A stretch of DNA of 64,000 nucleotides from assembly GCA_963834515.1 (NCBI GenBank), contig CAWICB010000007.1, positions 620,001 to 684,000 of the forward strand, in the 5' to 3' direction. Source of the DNA: RYN-230 sp963834515. Its GTDB lineage: Bacteria > Actinomycetota > Actinomycetes > Streptosporangiales > Streptosporangiaceae. Shown here piece by piece: positions 27,177 through 35,546 of the stretch (its first letter is position 1; each line of letters begins with the position of its first letter). Under the pieces are notes generated by a model. That model was not told where the DNA came from, did no database searches, and saw only the letters and a program-made list of their open reading frames with translations. Position numbers and translations under genes: made by a program.

Positions 27177-27956
27177 GTGACTATGCCGTTCTATGTCTCG
27201 CCCGAACAGGCGATGAAGGACAAGGCGGATTACGCGCGGAAGGGCATCGCGCGGGGCCGTAGCGGGGTGGTGATCCAGTACGACGAAGGCATCCTGTTCG
27301 TGGCGCCGAACCCGTCCGGCGCGCTGCACAAGATCAGCGAGATCTACGACCGGATCGCGTTCGCGGCGGTGGGCCGGTACAACGAGTTCGAGAACCTGCG
27401 CAAGGCCGGCGTCCGGTACGCGGACATGACCGGCTATCAGTACGACCGCAGCGACGTTACGGCCCGCGGGCTGGCCAACTGGTACGCCCAGGTGCTCGGG
27501 TCTATCTTCACCGAGAGCAACAAGCCGTTCGAGGTCGAGCTGGTGGTGGCCGAGGTGGGCGAGTCACCCGCCACCGACCAGATCTACCGGATCACGTTCG
27601 ACGGGTCGGTCGCCGAGGAGCACGGCTTCGTGGCCATGGGCGGCCAGGCCGACCGGGTCACCGGGGTGCTCAAGGACCGCTACTCCGACGGGCTGACGCT
27701 GGTCCAGGCGCTGAGCGCCGCGATCGCCGGGCTGTCCGGGCAGAACAACGGCGAAGGAGCCGACCTGTCGGCCGGCCAGCTGGAGGTGGGCATCCTGGAC
27801 CGGGACCGGGTGCACCGGACGTTCCGGCGGCTCACCAGCTCCCGGCTCGAGGTGCTGCTGGCCGAGGCCCGCGGCGGGTCCGCCACCCCGGCCGCCCCGG
27901 TAGCCCCACCGCCCGGGGAACCGGCCAGCCCCGACGACACCAGCACCACGCCTTAG
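27177..27956 (+). CDS. prcA: 20S proteasome alpha subunit
   Basis: This 259-residue alpha subunit starts MTMPFYVSPEQAMKDKADYARKGIARGRS, closely matching the gated N-terminus of mycobacterial PrcA. The C-terminus is Pro/Ala-rich. It forms the outer rings that dock the QYL tail of Mpa. The GTG at 27177 gives the usual N-terminal length; the ATG at 27183 is possible. A copy of the 95-bp repeat begins at the base after its TAG. pafA, which usually lies close by, is here separated by a 7.5-kb metabolic cassette. Confidence 0.96.
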   Translation: MTMPFYVSPEQAMKDKADYARKGIARGRSGVVIQYDEGILFVAPNPSGALHKISEIYDRIAFAAVGRYNEFENLRKAGVRYADMTGYQYDRSDVTARGLANWYAQVLGSIFTESNKPFEVELVVAEVGESPATDQIYRITFDGSVAEEHGFVAMGGQADRVTGVLKDRYSDGLTLVQALSAAIAGLSGQNNGEGADLSAGQLEVGILDRDRVHRTFRRLTSSRLEVLLAEARGGSATPAAPVAPPPGEPASPDDTSTTP

Positions 27957-28051
27957 TATCCGGGGGGGCGGCCCCCCTGGACCCCCCGATCGCCGCTTCG
28001 CGCCGAACGTCGGCTCGGCGAGCACCCGCCTGCGGCGGGCCCCGCCTCACC
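27957..28051. repeat. Dispersed 95-bp repeat, copy 2 (abuts the prcA stop codon)
   Basis: It matches 3633-3727 at 88 of 95 positions without gaps and begins directly after the prcA TAG. It ends 21 bases before the stop of the convergent E2 gene. It holds the same CCCGCC-tgc-GGCGGG hairpin. It marks the left boundary of the catabolic cassette inserted between prcA and pafA. It may terminate transcription from both sides. Confidence 0.85.
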
Positions 28052-28072
28052 GACGAGGCGCCCGTACTTCGC

Positions 28073-29278
28073 TCAGATAAGAATCTGGACTGGGTTTTCC
28101 AGCAGCTCCTGCAGCGCGGCCAGCCAGCGGGCCGCGGTCACGCCGTCCACCGGGCGGTGATCGACCGACAGCGTCACCGTCATGACCTGGCCGGCCAGCA
28201 CCGCGCCGTCCTGCACCACGGGCGCGTCCCGGACCGCGCCGACGGCCAGGATCGCGGCCTGCGGCGGGTTGATGATGGCGGCGAACTCCTCGACGCCGTA
28301 CATCCCGAGGTTGGTGACGCTGATCGTGCCGCCCTCCAGCTCGTCCTGGCGCAGCCGTCCGTCCCGGGCCCGGGCGGCCAGGTCCCGGGTCTGGGCCGCG
28401 ACCTGGGTGATGGTGTGCGCGGTCACGTCGCGCAGCACGGGCGTGACCAGCCCCCGGCTGGTGGCCACCGCCACCGCGACGTCTACGGTGCCGAACGTGC
28501 GCACCGCGTCCGGGGTCCAGCTGACGTTCATCTCGGGCACCCGCTGGTGGGCGGCGGCAGCCGCCTTGACCACCAGGTCGTTCAGGGACACCTGGCTGGC
28601 TGGCGGGCCGGCGTTGATCTCGGCCCGCAGCGCGGCCAGCCGCCCGGCCCGGACCGTGGCCCGCAGGTAGAAGTGCGGGGCGGTCTGCTTGCTTTCCACC
28701 AGCCGGGCGGCGATGGCCCGGCGCGCCCGGCTGTGCGGGATCTCGCCGTCAGCCGGCGGTGCGACGAGGGCCGGGGCCGCGACTACGGCTGCCACCGGAG
28801 CCGGAGCCGGGGCCGGGGCCGGAGCCGGGGCTGGGGCCTGGGCTGCGGCCGCGGCCTCGACGTCGCGGCGCAGGATGCGCCCACCAGGCCCGGTCCCGGT
28901 GATGGTGCCCACGTCCAGGCCGGACTGCCTGGCCATCCGGCGGGCCAGCGGGCTGGCGTAGACCCGGCCGTTGCCAGGCCTGGCGGCAGCGGGCAGGCGG
29001 GAATCGGCCAGCAGCGCGTCAAGGTCCCCGAGGGCCTCGCCGGGCTGGCCGAGTACCGCGATCGGCGCGCCCACCTCGACGTGCGCGCCCGGGGCGGCCA
29101 GCGTCTTGAGCAGCACGCCGGCGTCCTCGGCCTCGACGTCCACCACGGCCTTGTCCGTCTCCACGGTGGCGATGGTGCCGCCCGCGGCGAACTCGGCGCG
29201 CTCGGCCACCATCCACTCCGCGAGCACGGCCTCCGTCGCGCCGGCCGCGACCTCGGGCATGCGCAGCAGCCGGGGCAT
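28073..29278 (-). CDS. 2-oxoacid dehydrogenase E2 (dihydrolipoamide acyltransferase)
   Basis: This 401-residue protein has one lipoyl domain (about residues 1-80, with the lipoylated Lys in VETDKAVVD). A peripheral-subunit-binding domain follows (YASPLARRMARQSGLDVG), then a long Ala/Pro/Val linker and the catalytic acyltransferase domain with SVDHRPVDG (His and Asp). It transfers the acyl group made by E1 to CoA. The ATG lies one base from the stop of the E1 gene upstream on the same strand. No E3 gene is present, so the housekeeping lipoamide dehydrogenase would be shared. The acyl substrate is unknown. Confidence 0.9.
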   Translation of the reverse strand: MPRLLRMPEVAAGATEAVLAEWMVAERAEFAAGGTIATVETDKAVVDVEAEDAGVLLKTLAAPGAHVEVGAPIAVLGQPGEALGDLDALLADSRLPAAARPGNGRVYASPLARRMARQSGLDVGTITGTGPGGRILRRDVEAAAAAQAPAPAPAPAPAPAPVAAVVAAPALVAPPADGEIPHSRARRAIAARLVESKQTAPHFYLRATVRAGRLAALRAEINAGPPASQVSLNDLVVKAAAAAHQRVPEMNVSWTPDAVRTFGTVDVAVAVATSRGLVTPVLRDVTAHTITQVAAQTRDLAARARDGRLRQDELEGGTISVTNLGMYGVEEFAAIINPPQAAILAVGAVRDAPVVQDGAVLAGQVMTVTLSVDHRPVDGVTAARWLAALQELLENPVQILI

Positions 29279-29279
29279 G

Positions 29280-31460
29280 TCAGTACCTCGCGATCTCGGC
29301 CAGCGCGGCGGCAACTTCCTCCTGCTGGGCGATGGCGGCCCGCTCCAGCACCTGGCTGATGCTCGGCGACGCCTCCCCGCCGGTGACCCGCCACACCGGC
29401 GCGTCGAGCAGGTCAAAGAACCGCCGCTGGATCTCGTCGGCCAGCCAGCCGCCGTACGACGTGCCGCGCGCCCCCTGCTCGGCGATCAGGATCTGGTTCG
29501 TCTTGGCCAGCGACTGCTCGATGGCGGCCCAGTCGAGGCTGGCCCGGTCCAGCCAGCGCAGGTCGATCACCTCGGCGTCCACCTGCCCGAACTGCTCCAC
29601 CGCGGCCAGCACGTGCGGGACCATCCCGAGGTAGCTCAGGATCGTGACGTCCGTGCCGGGCCGCCGCACCGCCGCCTGGCCGACCGGCAGGTAGTAGTCG
29701 TAGTCGTCCACCGGCCCCGGCCCGGCCGAGTTGTACAGGTCGACGTGCTCCAGCACCAGCACCGGGTCCTGGCAGCGCAGCGCGGTGTTCATCAGGCCGA
29801 CGTAGTCGTACGGGGTGGACGGGGCGGCGATCCGCCAGCCGGGGCTGGTGGCGAAGATGCCGGCCGGGTCCATCGAGTGCTGCGAGCCGTACCCGGTGCC
29901 CATGGCCACCTTGCTGCGCAGCACCAGCGGCACGCCGGACTCGCCGCCGAACATGTGCCGCGCCTTGCCGATCTGGTTGAACAGCTGATCCGCGGCCACC
30001 CACATGAAATCGGCGTACATGAACTCGACCACCGGGGTGAACCGGCCGTCCAGCGCGATCCCGCCGGCCAGCCCGGCGAACGCGTTCTCGCTGATCGGGG
30101 TGCCGAGCACCCGGCCCGGGAACCGGGCCGGCAGGCCACGGGTGGCGCCGTTCGTGCCGCCGTTGAGCCGGTGCACGTCCTCGCCCAGGACCACGACGCC
30201 CGGGTCGGTATCCATCCGGCGGCCCATGACCGCGGCCACCGCGTCGATGAACTTGGTCTCCTGGACCGGCACCGCGTAGCCGTCCGCCGCGGCCAGCCGT
30301 ACCCCGTCGAACTCGCTGAGATCGCCGCGGACGCCGGTGTCCACCCAGCCCGGGTCGGGCCACTCTGACGGCCTGATCTGCCGCTGGCCAGGCTTGCCGC
30401 CGGGCGCCGGCTCCAGCAGGACCTGGCCGATCTCGGCCATGACGGCCTGGGCCGCGGTCACCGCGCGCGCCGTCTCCTCCGGCGTCATCAGGCCACGCCG
30501 CTCGAGGTGGGCGGCGGCCTGCCGGAGCGGGTCGCGGTCCCGCCAGGCCCGCTCCTCGGCTTTGTCGCGGTAGCCGAACGCGCTGCCGGGGTAGCCGCCG
30601 TTCTGGTGGAAGTACCGGTACGTGTCGGCCTCGACCAGGGCCGGGCCGCCCCCGCCGCGCAGGTGCGCCACGGCCTCGGACATGGCCAGGTAGACGGCCA
30701 GCGGGTCCATGCCGTCCACCTTCCAGCTGGCGATGCGGAAGCCGGGGCCGCGTGCCGAAAGCCGCGGCTCGGCGGTGGACTCGTGCACCGAGGTGGACAC
30801 CGCGTACTGGTTGTTCTCGATGAAGAAGCAGACCGGCAGGGACCAGGCCGCGGCCAGGTTCATCGACTCCAGCGTGGAGCCGATGTTGACCGCGCCGTCG
30901 CCGAAGTAGGTCACCGAGACCGCGTCGGTCCCAGCCTGCCGGTGCGACCACGCGAACCCGGCCGCCTGCGGGACGCCGCCGCCCACGATGGCGTTGGTGC
31001 CCATCGCGCCGGCCTCCTTCCACCGCAGGTGCATCGACCCGCCCCGGCCGTGGCCCCAGCCGCGGTCCAGCCCGCAGATCTCGGCCAGGGTGCGCAGCAG
31101 CACATCGCGCACTGCCCCGGACGGCGCGGCCAGCGGGTCCATGCCCTTCGGCTCGACGTGGCCGAGCGCCTTGGCCAGGAACTGATGATGGCCCCGGTGC
31201 GACCCGTTCACCGTGTCCTGGCTGGTGAGCGCGAGCACGCTGCCGACCGCGCCGCCCTCCTGGCCGATGCTGGAGTGCGCCGGGCCGTGGATCAGGCCCG
31301 CCCCGGCCAGGTCGAGGACGTACTCCTCGAACGTGCGGATCCAGACCAGCTGGGCGTAAATGGTGCGCAGCAGGGCCGGGTCGGCCGCGTCCCAGTCGGC
31401 CGCCCCGGCCACTACCTCGACCCAGGGGGCGGCCGGTTCGAGGGCGCGGTGCTCGGGCAC
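29280..31460 (-). CDS. 2-oxoacid dehydrogenase E1, alpha and beta fused
   Basis: This 726-residue thiamine-diphosphate enzyme has the alpha part (about residues 30-340) and beta part (about 380-726) in one chain. The alpha part carries the cofactor motif GDGAVNIG...ENN and HGRGGSMH; the beta part has VVLGEDVHRLNGGTNGATRGL and MYADFMWVAADQL. It decarboxylates a 2-oxo acid and passes the acyl group to E2. Fused E1 chains occur in acetoin- and branched-chain-type complexes, so the substrate is open. The GTG at 31460 has a GGAGG site. A perfect TTGGATCCAA palindrome covers its predicted transcription start. Confidence 0.88.
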   Translation of the reverse strand: MPEHRALEPAAPWVEVVAGAADWDAADPALLRTIYAQLVWIRTFEEYVLDLAGAGLIHGPAHSSIGQEGGAVGSVLALTSQDTVNGSHRGHHQFLAKALGHVEPKGMDPLAAPSGAVRDVLLRTLAEICGLDRGWGHGRGGSMHLRWKEAGAMGTNAIVGGGVPQAAGFAWSHRQAGTDAVSVTYFGDGAVNIGSTLESMNLAAAWSLPVCFFIENNQYAVSTSVHESTAEPRLSARGPGFRIASWKVDGMDPLAVYLAMSEAVAHLRGGGGPALVEADTYRYFHQNGGYPGSAFGYRDKAEERAWRDRDPLRQAAAHLERRGLMTPEETARAVTAAQAVMAEIGQVLLEPAPGGKPGQRQIRPSEWPDPGWVDTGVRGDLSEFDGVRLAAADGYAVPVQETKFIDAVAAVMGRRMDTDPGVVVLGEDVHRLNGGTNGATRGLPARFPGRVLGTPISENAFAGLAGGIALDGRFTPVVEFMYADFMWVAADQLFNQIGKARHMFGGESGVPLVLRSKVAMGTGYGSQHSMDPAGIFATSPGWRIAAPSTPYDYVGLMNTALRCQDPVLVLEHVDLYNSAGPGPVDDYDYYLPVGQAAVRRPGTDVTILSYLGMVPHVLAAVEQFGQVDAEVIDLRWLDRASLDWAAIEQSLAKTNQILIAEQGARGTSYGGWLADEIQRRFFDLLDAPVWRVTGGEASPSISQVLERAAIAQQEEVAAALAEIARY

Positions 31461-31484
31461 GCTGGCCTCCTTCGATCGCAAGAA

Positions 31485-31494
31485 TTGGATCCAA
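31485..31494. promoter_or_regulatory. TTGGATCCAA palindrome, candidate GntR operator for the E1-E2 operon
   Basis: A perfect 10-bp palindrome lies just downstream of a minus-strand TATAGT box (31501 to 31496), covering the expected start point of the E1-E2 mRNA. A related site occurs at 31559-31568 before the divergent VOC-GntR operon. The GntR gene two positions away is the obvious candidate binder. Confidence 0.6.
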
Positions 31495-31558
31495 AACTAT
31501 ACCTAACGCCGCTCAGACGCTAGTGTTAGTCAGCGGAGCCTCCAGAACTTGGGGCTGA

Positions 31559-31568
31559 TTGGATCCGA
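31559..31568. promoter_or_regulatory. TTGGATCCGA, second candidate GntR operator
   Basis: It differs from the 31485 palindrome at one position. It lies between a TAGTGT -10 box (31521-31526) and the VOC gene start, where a bound repressor would block transcription of the VOC-GntR-M24-ALDH operon. Confidence 0.55.
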
Positions 31569-31580
31569 AATGGGGTGAGC

Positions 31581-32075
31581 ATGGGCCTGCCCGGGTTGCG
31601 CCGGATGGATCACGTCGGGTTCACCGTGCCCGACCTGGACGAGGCGCACCGGTTCCTGGTCAACGTGCTCGGCTGCGAGTACCTGTACTCACTTGGCCCG
31701 TTCCGGCACGACGATTCTGACTGGATGCGCACCCACCTGAACGTGCACCCGCGCGCCGTAATGGTGGAGAACCGCTGGTTCCGGTGCGGCGACCAGGCCG
31801 TGTTCGAGGTCTTCCACTACACCGCCCCCGGCCAGCGGGACGCGATCCCGGGCAACAGCGACATCGGCGGGCACCACATCGCGCTGTACGTCGATGACCT
31901 GGATGCGGCCATCGAGCACCTGCTGGCGTTCGGCATAAAAGTGCTGGCCGGGCCGACCGCGAGCACCGGCCCGGCGGCGGGGAACCGGTGGATCTACTTC
32001 CTCAGCCCCTGGGGCATGCAGTTCGAGCTGGTCTGCTACCCGGGCGGCAAGGCCTGGGACCGGGCCCACCGGTGA
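31581..32075 (+). CDS. VOC family (glyoxalase/dioxygenase fold) protein
   Basis: This 164-residue protein has two beta-alpha-beta-beta-beta modules. It starts RMDHVGFTVPDLDEAHRFL and has GGHHIALYVDDLDAAIEHL in the second half. HVGFTV, HHIALYV and the late FELVCY supply His and Glu positions that bind a divalent metal in the superfamily. The fold serves glyoxalases, extradiol dioxygenases and epimerases, so the reaction is open. It heads a four-gene operon with GntR, M24 and aldehyde dehydrogenase genes. The ATG at 31581 follows GGGGTGA; a GTG at 31575 is possible. Confidence 0.82.
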   Translation: MGLPGLRRMDHVGFTVPDLDEAHRFLVNVLGCEYLYSLGPFRHDDSDWMRTHLNVHPRAVMVENRWFRCGDQAVFEVFHYTAPGQRDAIPGNSDIGGHHIALYVDDLDAAIEHLLAFGIKVLAGPTASTGPAAGNRWIYFLSPWGMQFELVCYPGGKAWDRAHR

Positions 32076-32722
32076 CCGGCGGCCGCAGCGTGAGCACCGC
32101 GCGGGTGGCGTCCTACCTGCGCGGGGCGATCCTCGGCGGCCAGCTCAGGCCGGGCGACCGGATCCGCCAGGAGGAGGTGGCCGACCGGCTCGGCGCCAGC
32201 CGGCTGCCAGTCCGGGAGGCGCTGCGGATGCTGGCCGCCGAAGGGCTCACCGAGCTCGAGCCGCACAAGGGGGCCCGGGTGCCGCGGCTGACCCGCCATG
32301 AGGTGGACGTCATCTACCAGATGCGGGAACGGCTGGAGCCGCTGGCGCTGGCGGAAAGCCTGCCCCGGCTGGACGCTGGCGACCACGAGCAGCTGGGCCA
32401 GCTGCAGCAGCGCATGGAGGACGGCGGCGACCTGGAGAGCTTCCTCGGCCTGGACCGGGAGTTCCACCTGCTGACCTACCGTGGCTGCCCGGTGGAGCCG
32501 CTGAACTCGGTGGTGACCCGGCTGTGGAATTCCACCCAGCCCTACCGGCGCAGCTACGTCACGCTTGGCGGGCCGGACCGGATGTGGCTGGTCAACGCCG
32601 AGCACCGGCTGATCCTCGACGCGGTGCTGCGGCGGGACGCGGCGGACGGCGAGCGCTACCTGGCCGGGCACATCCGGCGCACCCGGATCGAGCTGAGCCA
32701 CCACCCGGAGGTGTTCACATGA
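32072..32722 (+). CDS. GntR family regulator, FCD/FadR subfamily
   Basis: This 216-residue protein has an N-terminal winged helix (about residues 10-70: GDRIRQEEVADRLGASRLPVREALRMLAAEGL). An all-helical FCD ligand domain follows, with DREFHLLTY and AEHRLILDAVLRRD, whose Asp and His residues usually bind a metal and a carboxylate ligand. It probably represses the cassette until an organic acid binds. Its GTG overlaps the VOC stop codon and its TGA overlaps the M24 start, so the four genes are tightly coupled. Candidate operators are at 31485 and 31559. Confidence 0.9.
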   Translation: MTGGRSVSTARVASYLRGAILGGQLRPGDRIRQEEVADRLGASRLPVREALRMLAAEGLTELEPHKGARVPRLTRHEVDVIYQMRERLEPLALAESLPRLDAGDHEQLGQLQQRMEDGGDLESFLGLDREFHLLTYRGCPVEPLNSVVTRLWNSTQPYRRSYVTLGGPDRMWLVNAEHRLILDAVLRRDAADGERYLAGHIRRTRIELSHHPEVFT

Positions 32723-33975
32723 ACGCAGGAACCGCTCCCGGCCGGCCGCTGGCGGCGCCCGGCCACATGGGGGTCGACTACGAGCAGCGGGTGGACTTCG
32801 CCCGGCTGCGCGAGTACCGGAACGCACGGGCGCGCGCCGCGCTGGAGGGCAGCGAGTGCGGCGCGTTCCTGCTGTTCGACTTCTACAACATCCGGTACAC
32901 CACACACACCTGGATCGGCGGTGCGCTGGGCGACAAGATGATCCGTTACGCGCTGCTGGCCCGCGGCCGCGACCCGGTGCTGTGGGACTTCGGCTCCGCG
33001 GTCAAGCACCACAAGCTGTACTCGCCATGGGTGCCGGCGGAGAACTACCGGGCCGGGTTCCTCGGCTTCCGCGGCGCGGTGGCGCCCAGCGTCGGGCTGA
33101 TGCGTGACGCGGTAGCGGAGATCAAGTCTCTGCTGGCCGAGGCGGGCGTGGCCGACCTGCCGGTCGGGGTGGACATCGTCGAGCCGCCGTTCCTGTTCGA
33201 GATGCAGCGGCAGGGCCTGCGGGTGGCCGACGCCCAGCAGCTCATGCTGGACGCGCGGGTGATCAAGTCGCCGGACGAGATCACGCTGCTGACCCAGGCC
33301 GTGGCCATGGTGGACGGGGTATATCAGGACATCGTGGAGCGGCTCAAGCCCGGCGTCCGGGAAAACGAGATCGTGGCGCTGGCCAACCAGCGGCTCTACG
33401 AGATGGGCTCGGACCAGGTCGAGGCGATCAACGCGATCTCCGGCGAGCGCTGCAACCCGCACCCGCACAACTTCACCGACCGTCTCATCCGCCCCGGCGA
33501 CCAGGCGTTCTTCGACATCATCCACTCCTTCAACGGCTACCGCACGTGCTACTACCGCACGTTCTCGGTGGGCAGTGCCACCCCGGCCCAGCGGGCCGCG
33601 TACCAGCAGGCGCGGGAGTGGATGGACCGCGGCATCGACGGGATCCGGGCCGGGGCAGGCAGCGACGAGATCGCGGCGCTGCTCCCGGCGGCCGGGGAGT
33701 TCGGCTTTGGCAGCGAGATGGAAGCGTTCGGCCTGCAGTTCGCGCACGGGCTCGGGCTGGGCCTGCACGAGCGGCCGATCATCTCCCGGCTGAACTCGTT
33801 CACCGAGCCGGTCGAGCTGCAGGCCGGGATGGTGTTCGCGCTGGAGACCTACTGCCCGGCCACGGACGGCTTCTCGGCCGCGCGGATCGAGGAAGAGATC
33901 GTGATCACCGAGAACGGCCCCCGGGTGCTGACCCTGTTCCCGGCCCAGGAGCTGTTCGTGGCCAACCCGTATTAG
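32719..33975 (+). CDS. M24-fold (pita-bread) hydrolase lacking one canonical metal-binding Asp
   Basis: This 418-residue protein has an N-terminal creatinase-like domain and a C-terminal pita-bread domain. The usual first metal Asp is present (D266 in FFDIIHSFNGY), but the Asp expected eleven residues later is Cys277 (YRTCYYRTF). The later His (FAHGLGLGLHERP) and two Glu (ALETYC, RIEEEIVITE) remain. Creatinase and ectoine hydrolase, metal-free members of this fold, also lack some of these ligands and cut C-N bonds in small molecules. A small-molecule hydrolase is therefore likelier than a dipeptidase. It is coupled to the GntR gene by ATGA. Confidence 0.82.
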   Translation: MNAGTAPGRPLAAPGHMGVDYEQRVDFARLREYRNARARAALEGSECGAFLLFDFYNIRYTTHTWIGGALGDKMIRYALLARGRDPVLWDFGSAVKHHKLYSPWVPAENYRAGFLGFRGAVAPSVGLMRDAVAEIKSLLAEAGVADLPVGVDIVEPPFLFEMQRQGLRVADAQQLMLDARVIKSPDEITLLTQAVAMVDGVYQDIVERLKPGVRENEIVALANQRLYEMGSDQVEAINAISGERCNPHPHNFTDRLIRPGDQAFFDIIHSFNGYRTCYYRTFSVGSATPAQRAAYQQAREWMDRGIDGIRAGAGSDEIAALLPAAGEFGFGSEMEAFGLQFAHGLGLGLHERPIISRLNSFTEPVELQAGMVFALETYCPATDGFSAARIEEEIVITENGPRVLTLFPAQELFVANPY

Positions 33976-34008
33976 GGTCGTAACGGTAGGCCAGACCATG
34001 GAGGACGA

Positions 34009-35472
34009 GTGACTACGGCGGACCTGACAGCTACCGCGGGCATCGAGGTGCCCACCGGCCTGCTCATCGGCGGGGAATGGATCAAGGGCGGCGCCGGGGT
34101 GATCGGTGTGACCGACCCGGCCACCGAGGAGACCATCGCGGAAGTCGCCGACGGCACGGCGGACGACGCGCTGGAGGCGGTCGCCGCGGCGCACGCCGCG
34201 CTGCCTGGCTGGGCCGCGACCCCGCCCCGGCAGCGGGCCGAGTGCCTGCGCCGGGCCTGGCAGCTGATGACCGAGCGGTCCGAGGCGATAGCCAGGCTGA
34301 TGGTGCTGGAGAACGGCAAGGCGCTGCCCGACGCCCGGGCCGAGGCCACGTACGCGGCCGAGTTCTTCCGCTGGTACGCCGAGGAGGCGGTCCGGCTGGA
34401 CGGCTTGCTGGTCACCGCGCCAGCCGGCGGCTACCGGATCATGGTCCAGCACCAGCCGGTCGGGGTCAGCGTGCTCATCACGCCGTGGAACTTCCCGGCT
34501 GCGATGGCGACCAGGAAGATCGGCCCGGCGCTGGCCGCGGGCTGCACCGTGGTGCTCAAGCCGGCCAAGGAGACCCCGCTGACCGCGCTGGCCGTGGCCG
34601 ACCTGCTGCGCGAGGCCGGCGTGCCGGACGGGGTGGTCAACGTGGTGACCACGTCATCGGCCAGCCGGTTCAGCGGTGCCGTGCTGGCCGACCCGCGGGT
34701 GCGCAAGCTGTCCTTCACCGGGTCCACCGAGGTCGGCCGGGTGCTGCTCAAGGCGGCCGCCGACCGGGTCATCAACTGCTCGATGGAACTGGGCGGCAAC
34801 GCGCCGTTCCTGATCTTCGAGGACGCGGACATCAAGGCCGCGCTGGACGGCGCGTTCCTGGCCAAGATGCGCAACGGCGGCGAGGCGTGCACCGCGGCCA
34901 ACCGGTTCTACGTGCACGAGGCGGTGGCCGACGAGTTCACCGCGGCGTTCGCGGCCCGGCTCGGCGCGCTCAAGATCGGCCCGGGCCTGGACCAGGGCAC
35001 CGAACTCGGCCCGCTGGTCAACGAGGACACCCGGTCCAAGGTGGCCAGCCTGGTCGAGGAGGCGGCCGCGGCGGGCGGCCGGGTGCTCACCGGCGGCACC
35101 GCCCCGGACCGGCGTGGCTACTTCTACGCGCCGACCGTGCTGGATAACGTGCCGCCCGGGTCCGGCATCCTCAGCGAGGAGATCTTCGGGCCGGTCGCGC
35201 CGATCGTCCGGTTCAGCTCCGACCAGGAGGCCATCAGCTGGGCCAACGACACCGAGTTCGGCCTGGTGTCCTACGTGTACTCCCGGGACCTGCGCCGTGC
35301 GCTGCGGGTGTCGGAAGCGCTGGAGGCCGGCATGGTCGGCATCAACCGCGGCGTGGTGTCCGACCCGGCGGCGCCGTTCGGCGGGGTCAAGCAGTCCGGG
35401 ATCGGCCGTGAGGGGGGCCATGACGGGATGCTGGAGTTCACCGAGTCCAAGTACATCGCGGTCGACTGGTAG
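34009..35472 (+). CDS. NAD(P)-dependent aldehyde dehydrogenase (succinate-semialdehyde type)
   Basis: This 487-residue enzyme has the ALDH marks. ITPWNFPAAMATRKIGPALAAG binds the cofactor, FTGSTEVGR is the nucleotide turn, ELGGNAP carries the general-base Glu and NGGEACTAANR the catalytic Cys. Overall it resembles succinate- or glutarate-semialdehyde dehydrogenases. It is the last gene of the cassette and lies 33 bases after the M24 gene. A semialdehyde formed from the M24 product is a reasonable substrate, but this is inference. The GTG at 34009 follows GGAGGACGA. Confidence 0.88.
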   Translation: MTTADLTATAGIEVPTGLLIGGEWIKGGAGVIGVTDPATEETIAEVADGTADDALEAVAAAHAALPGWAATPPRQRAECLRRAWQLMTERSEAIARLMVLENGKALPDARAEATYAAEFFRWYAEEAVRLDGLLVTAPAGGYRIMVQHQPVGVSVLITPWNFPAAMATRKIGPALAAGCTVVLKPAKETPLTALAVADLLREAGVPDGVVNVVTTSSASRFSGAVLADPRVRKLSFTGSTEVGRVLLKAAADRVINCSMELGGNAPFLIFEDADIKAALDGAFLAKMRNGGEACTAANRFYVHEAVADEFTAAFAARLGALKIGPGLDQGTELGPLVNEDTRSKVASLVEEAAAAGGRVLTGGTAPDRRGYFYAPTVLDNVPPGSGILSEEIFGPVAPIVRFSSDQEAISWANDTEFGLVSYVYSRDLRRALRVSEALEAGMVGINRGVVSDPAAPFGGVKQSGIGREGGHDGMLEFTESKYIAVDW

Positions 35473-35546
35473 CCCGGCACGGCCTGACCCGGCACCCCTG
35501 CTGGCGCTGACCGGTCCGCGCGTGACATAGGGTCTGGTGAGCGACC

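Noticed and set aside
29413..31494. A 693-codon minus-strand frame parallel to E1
   Set aside because: It is the +1 shadow of the fused E1 gene, Arg/Gly-rich with no domain.
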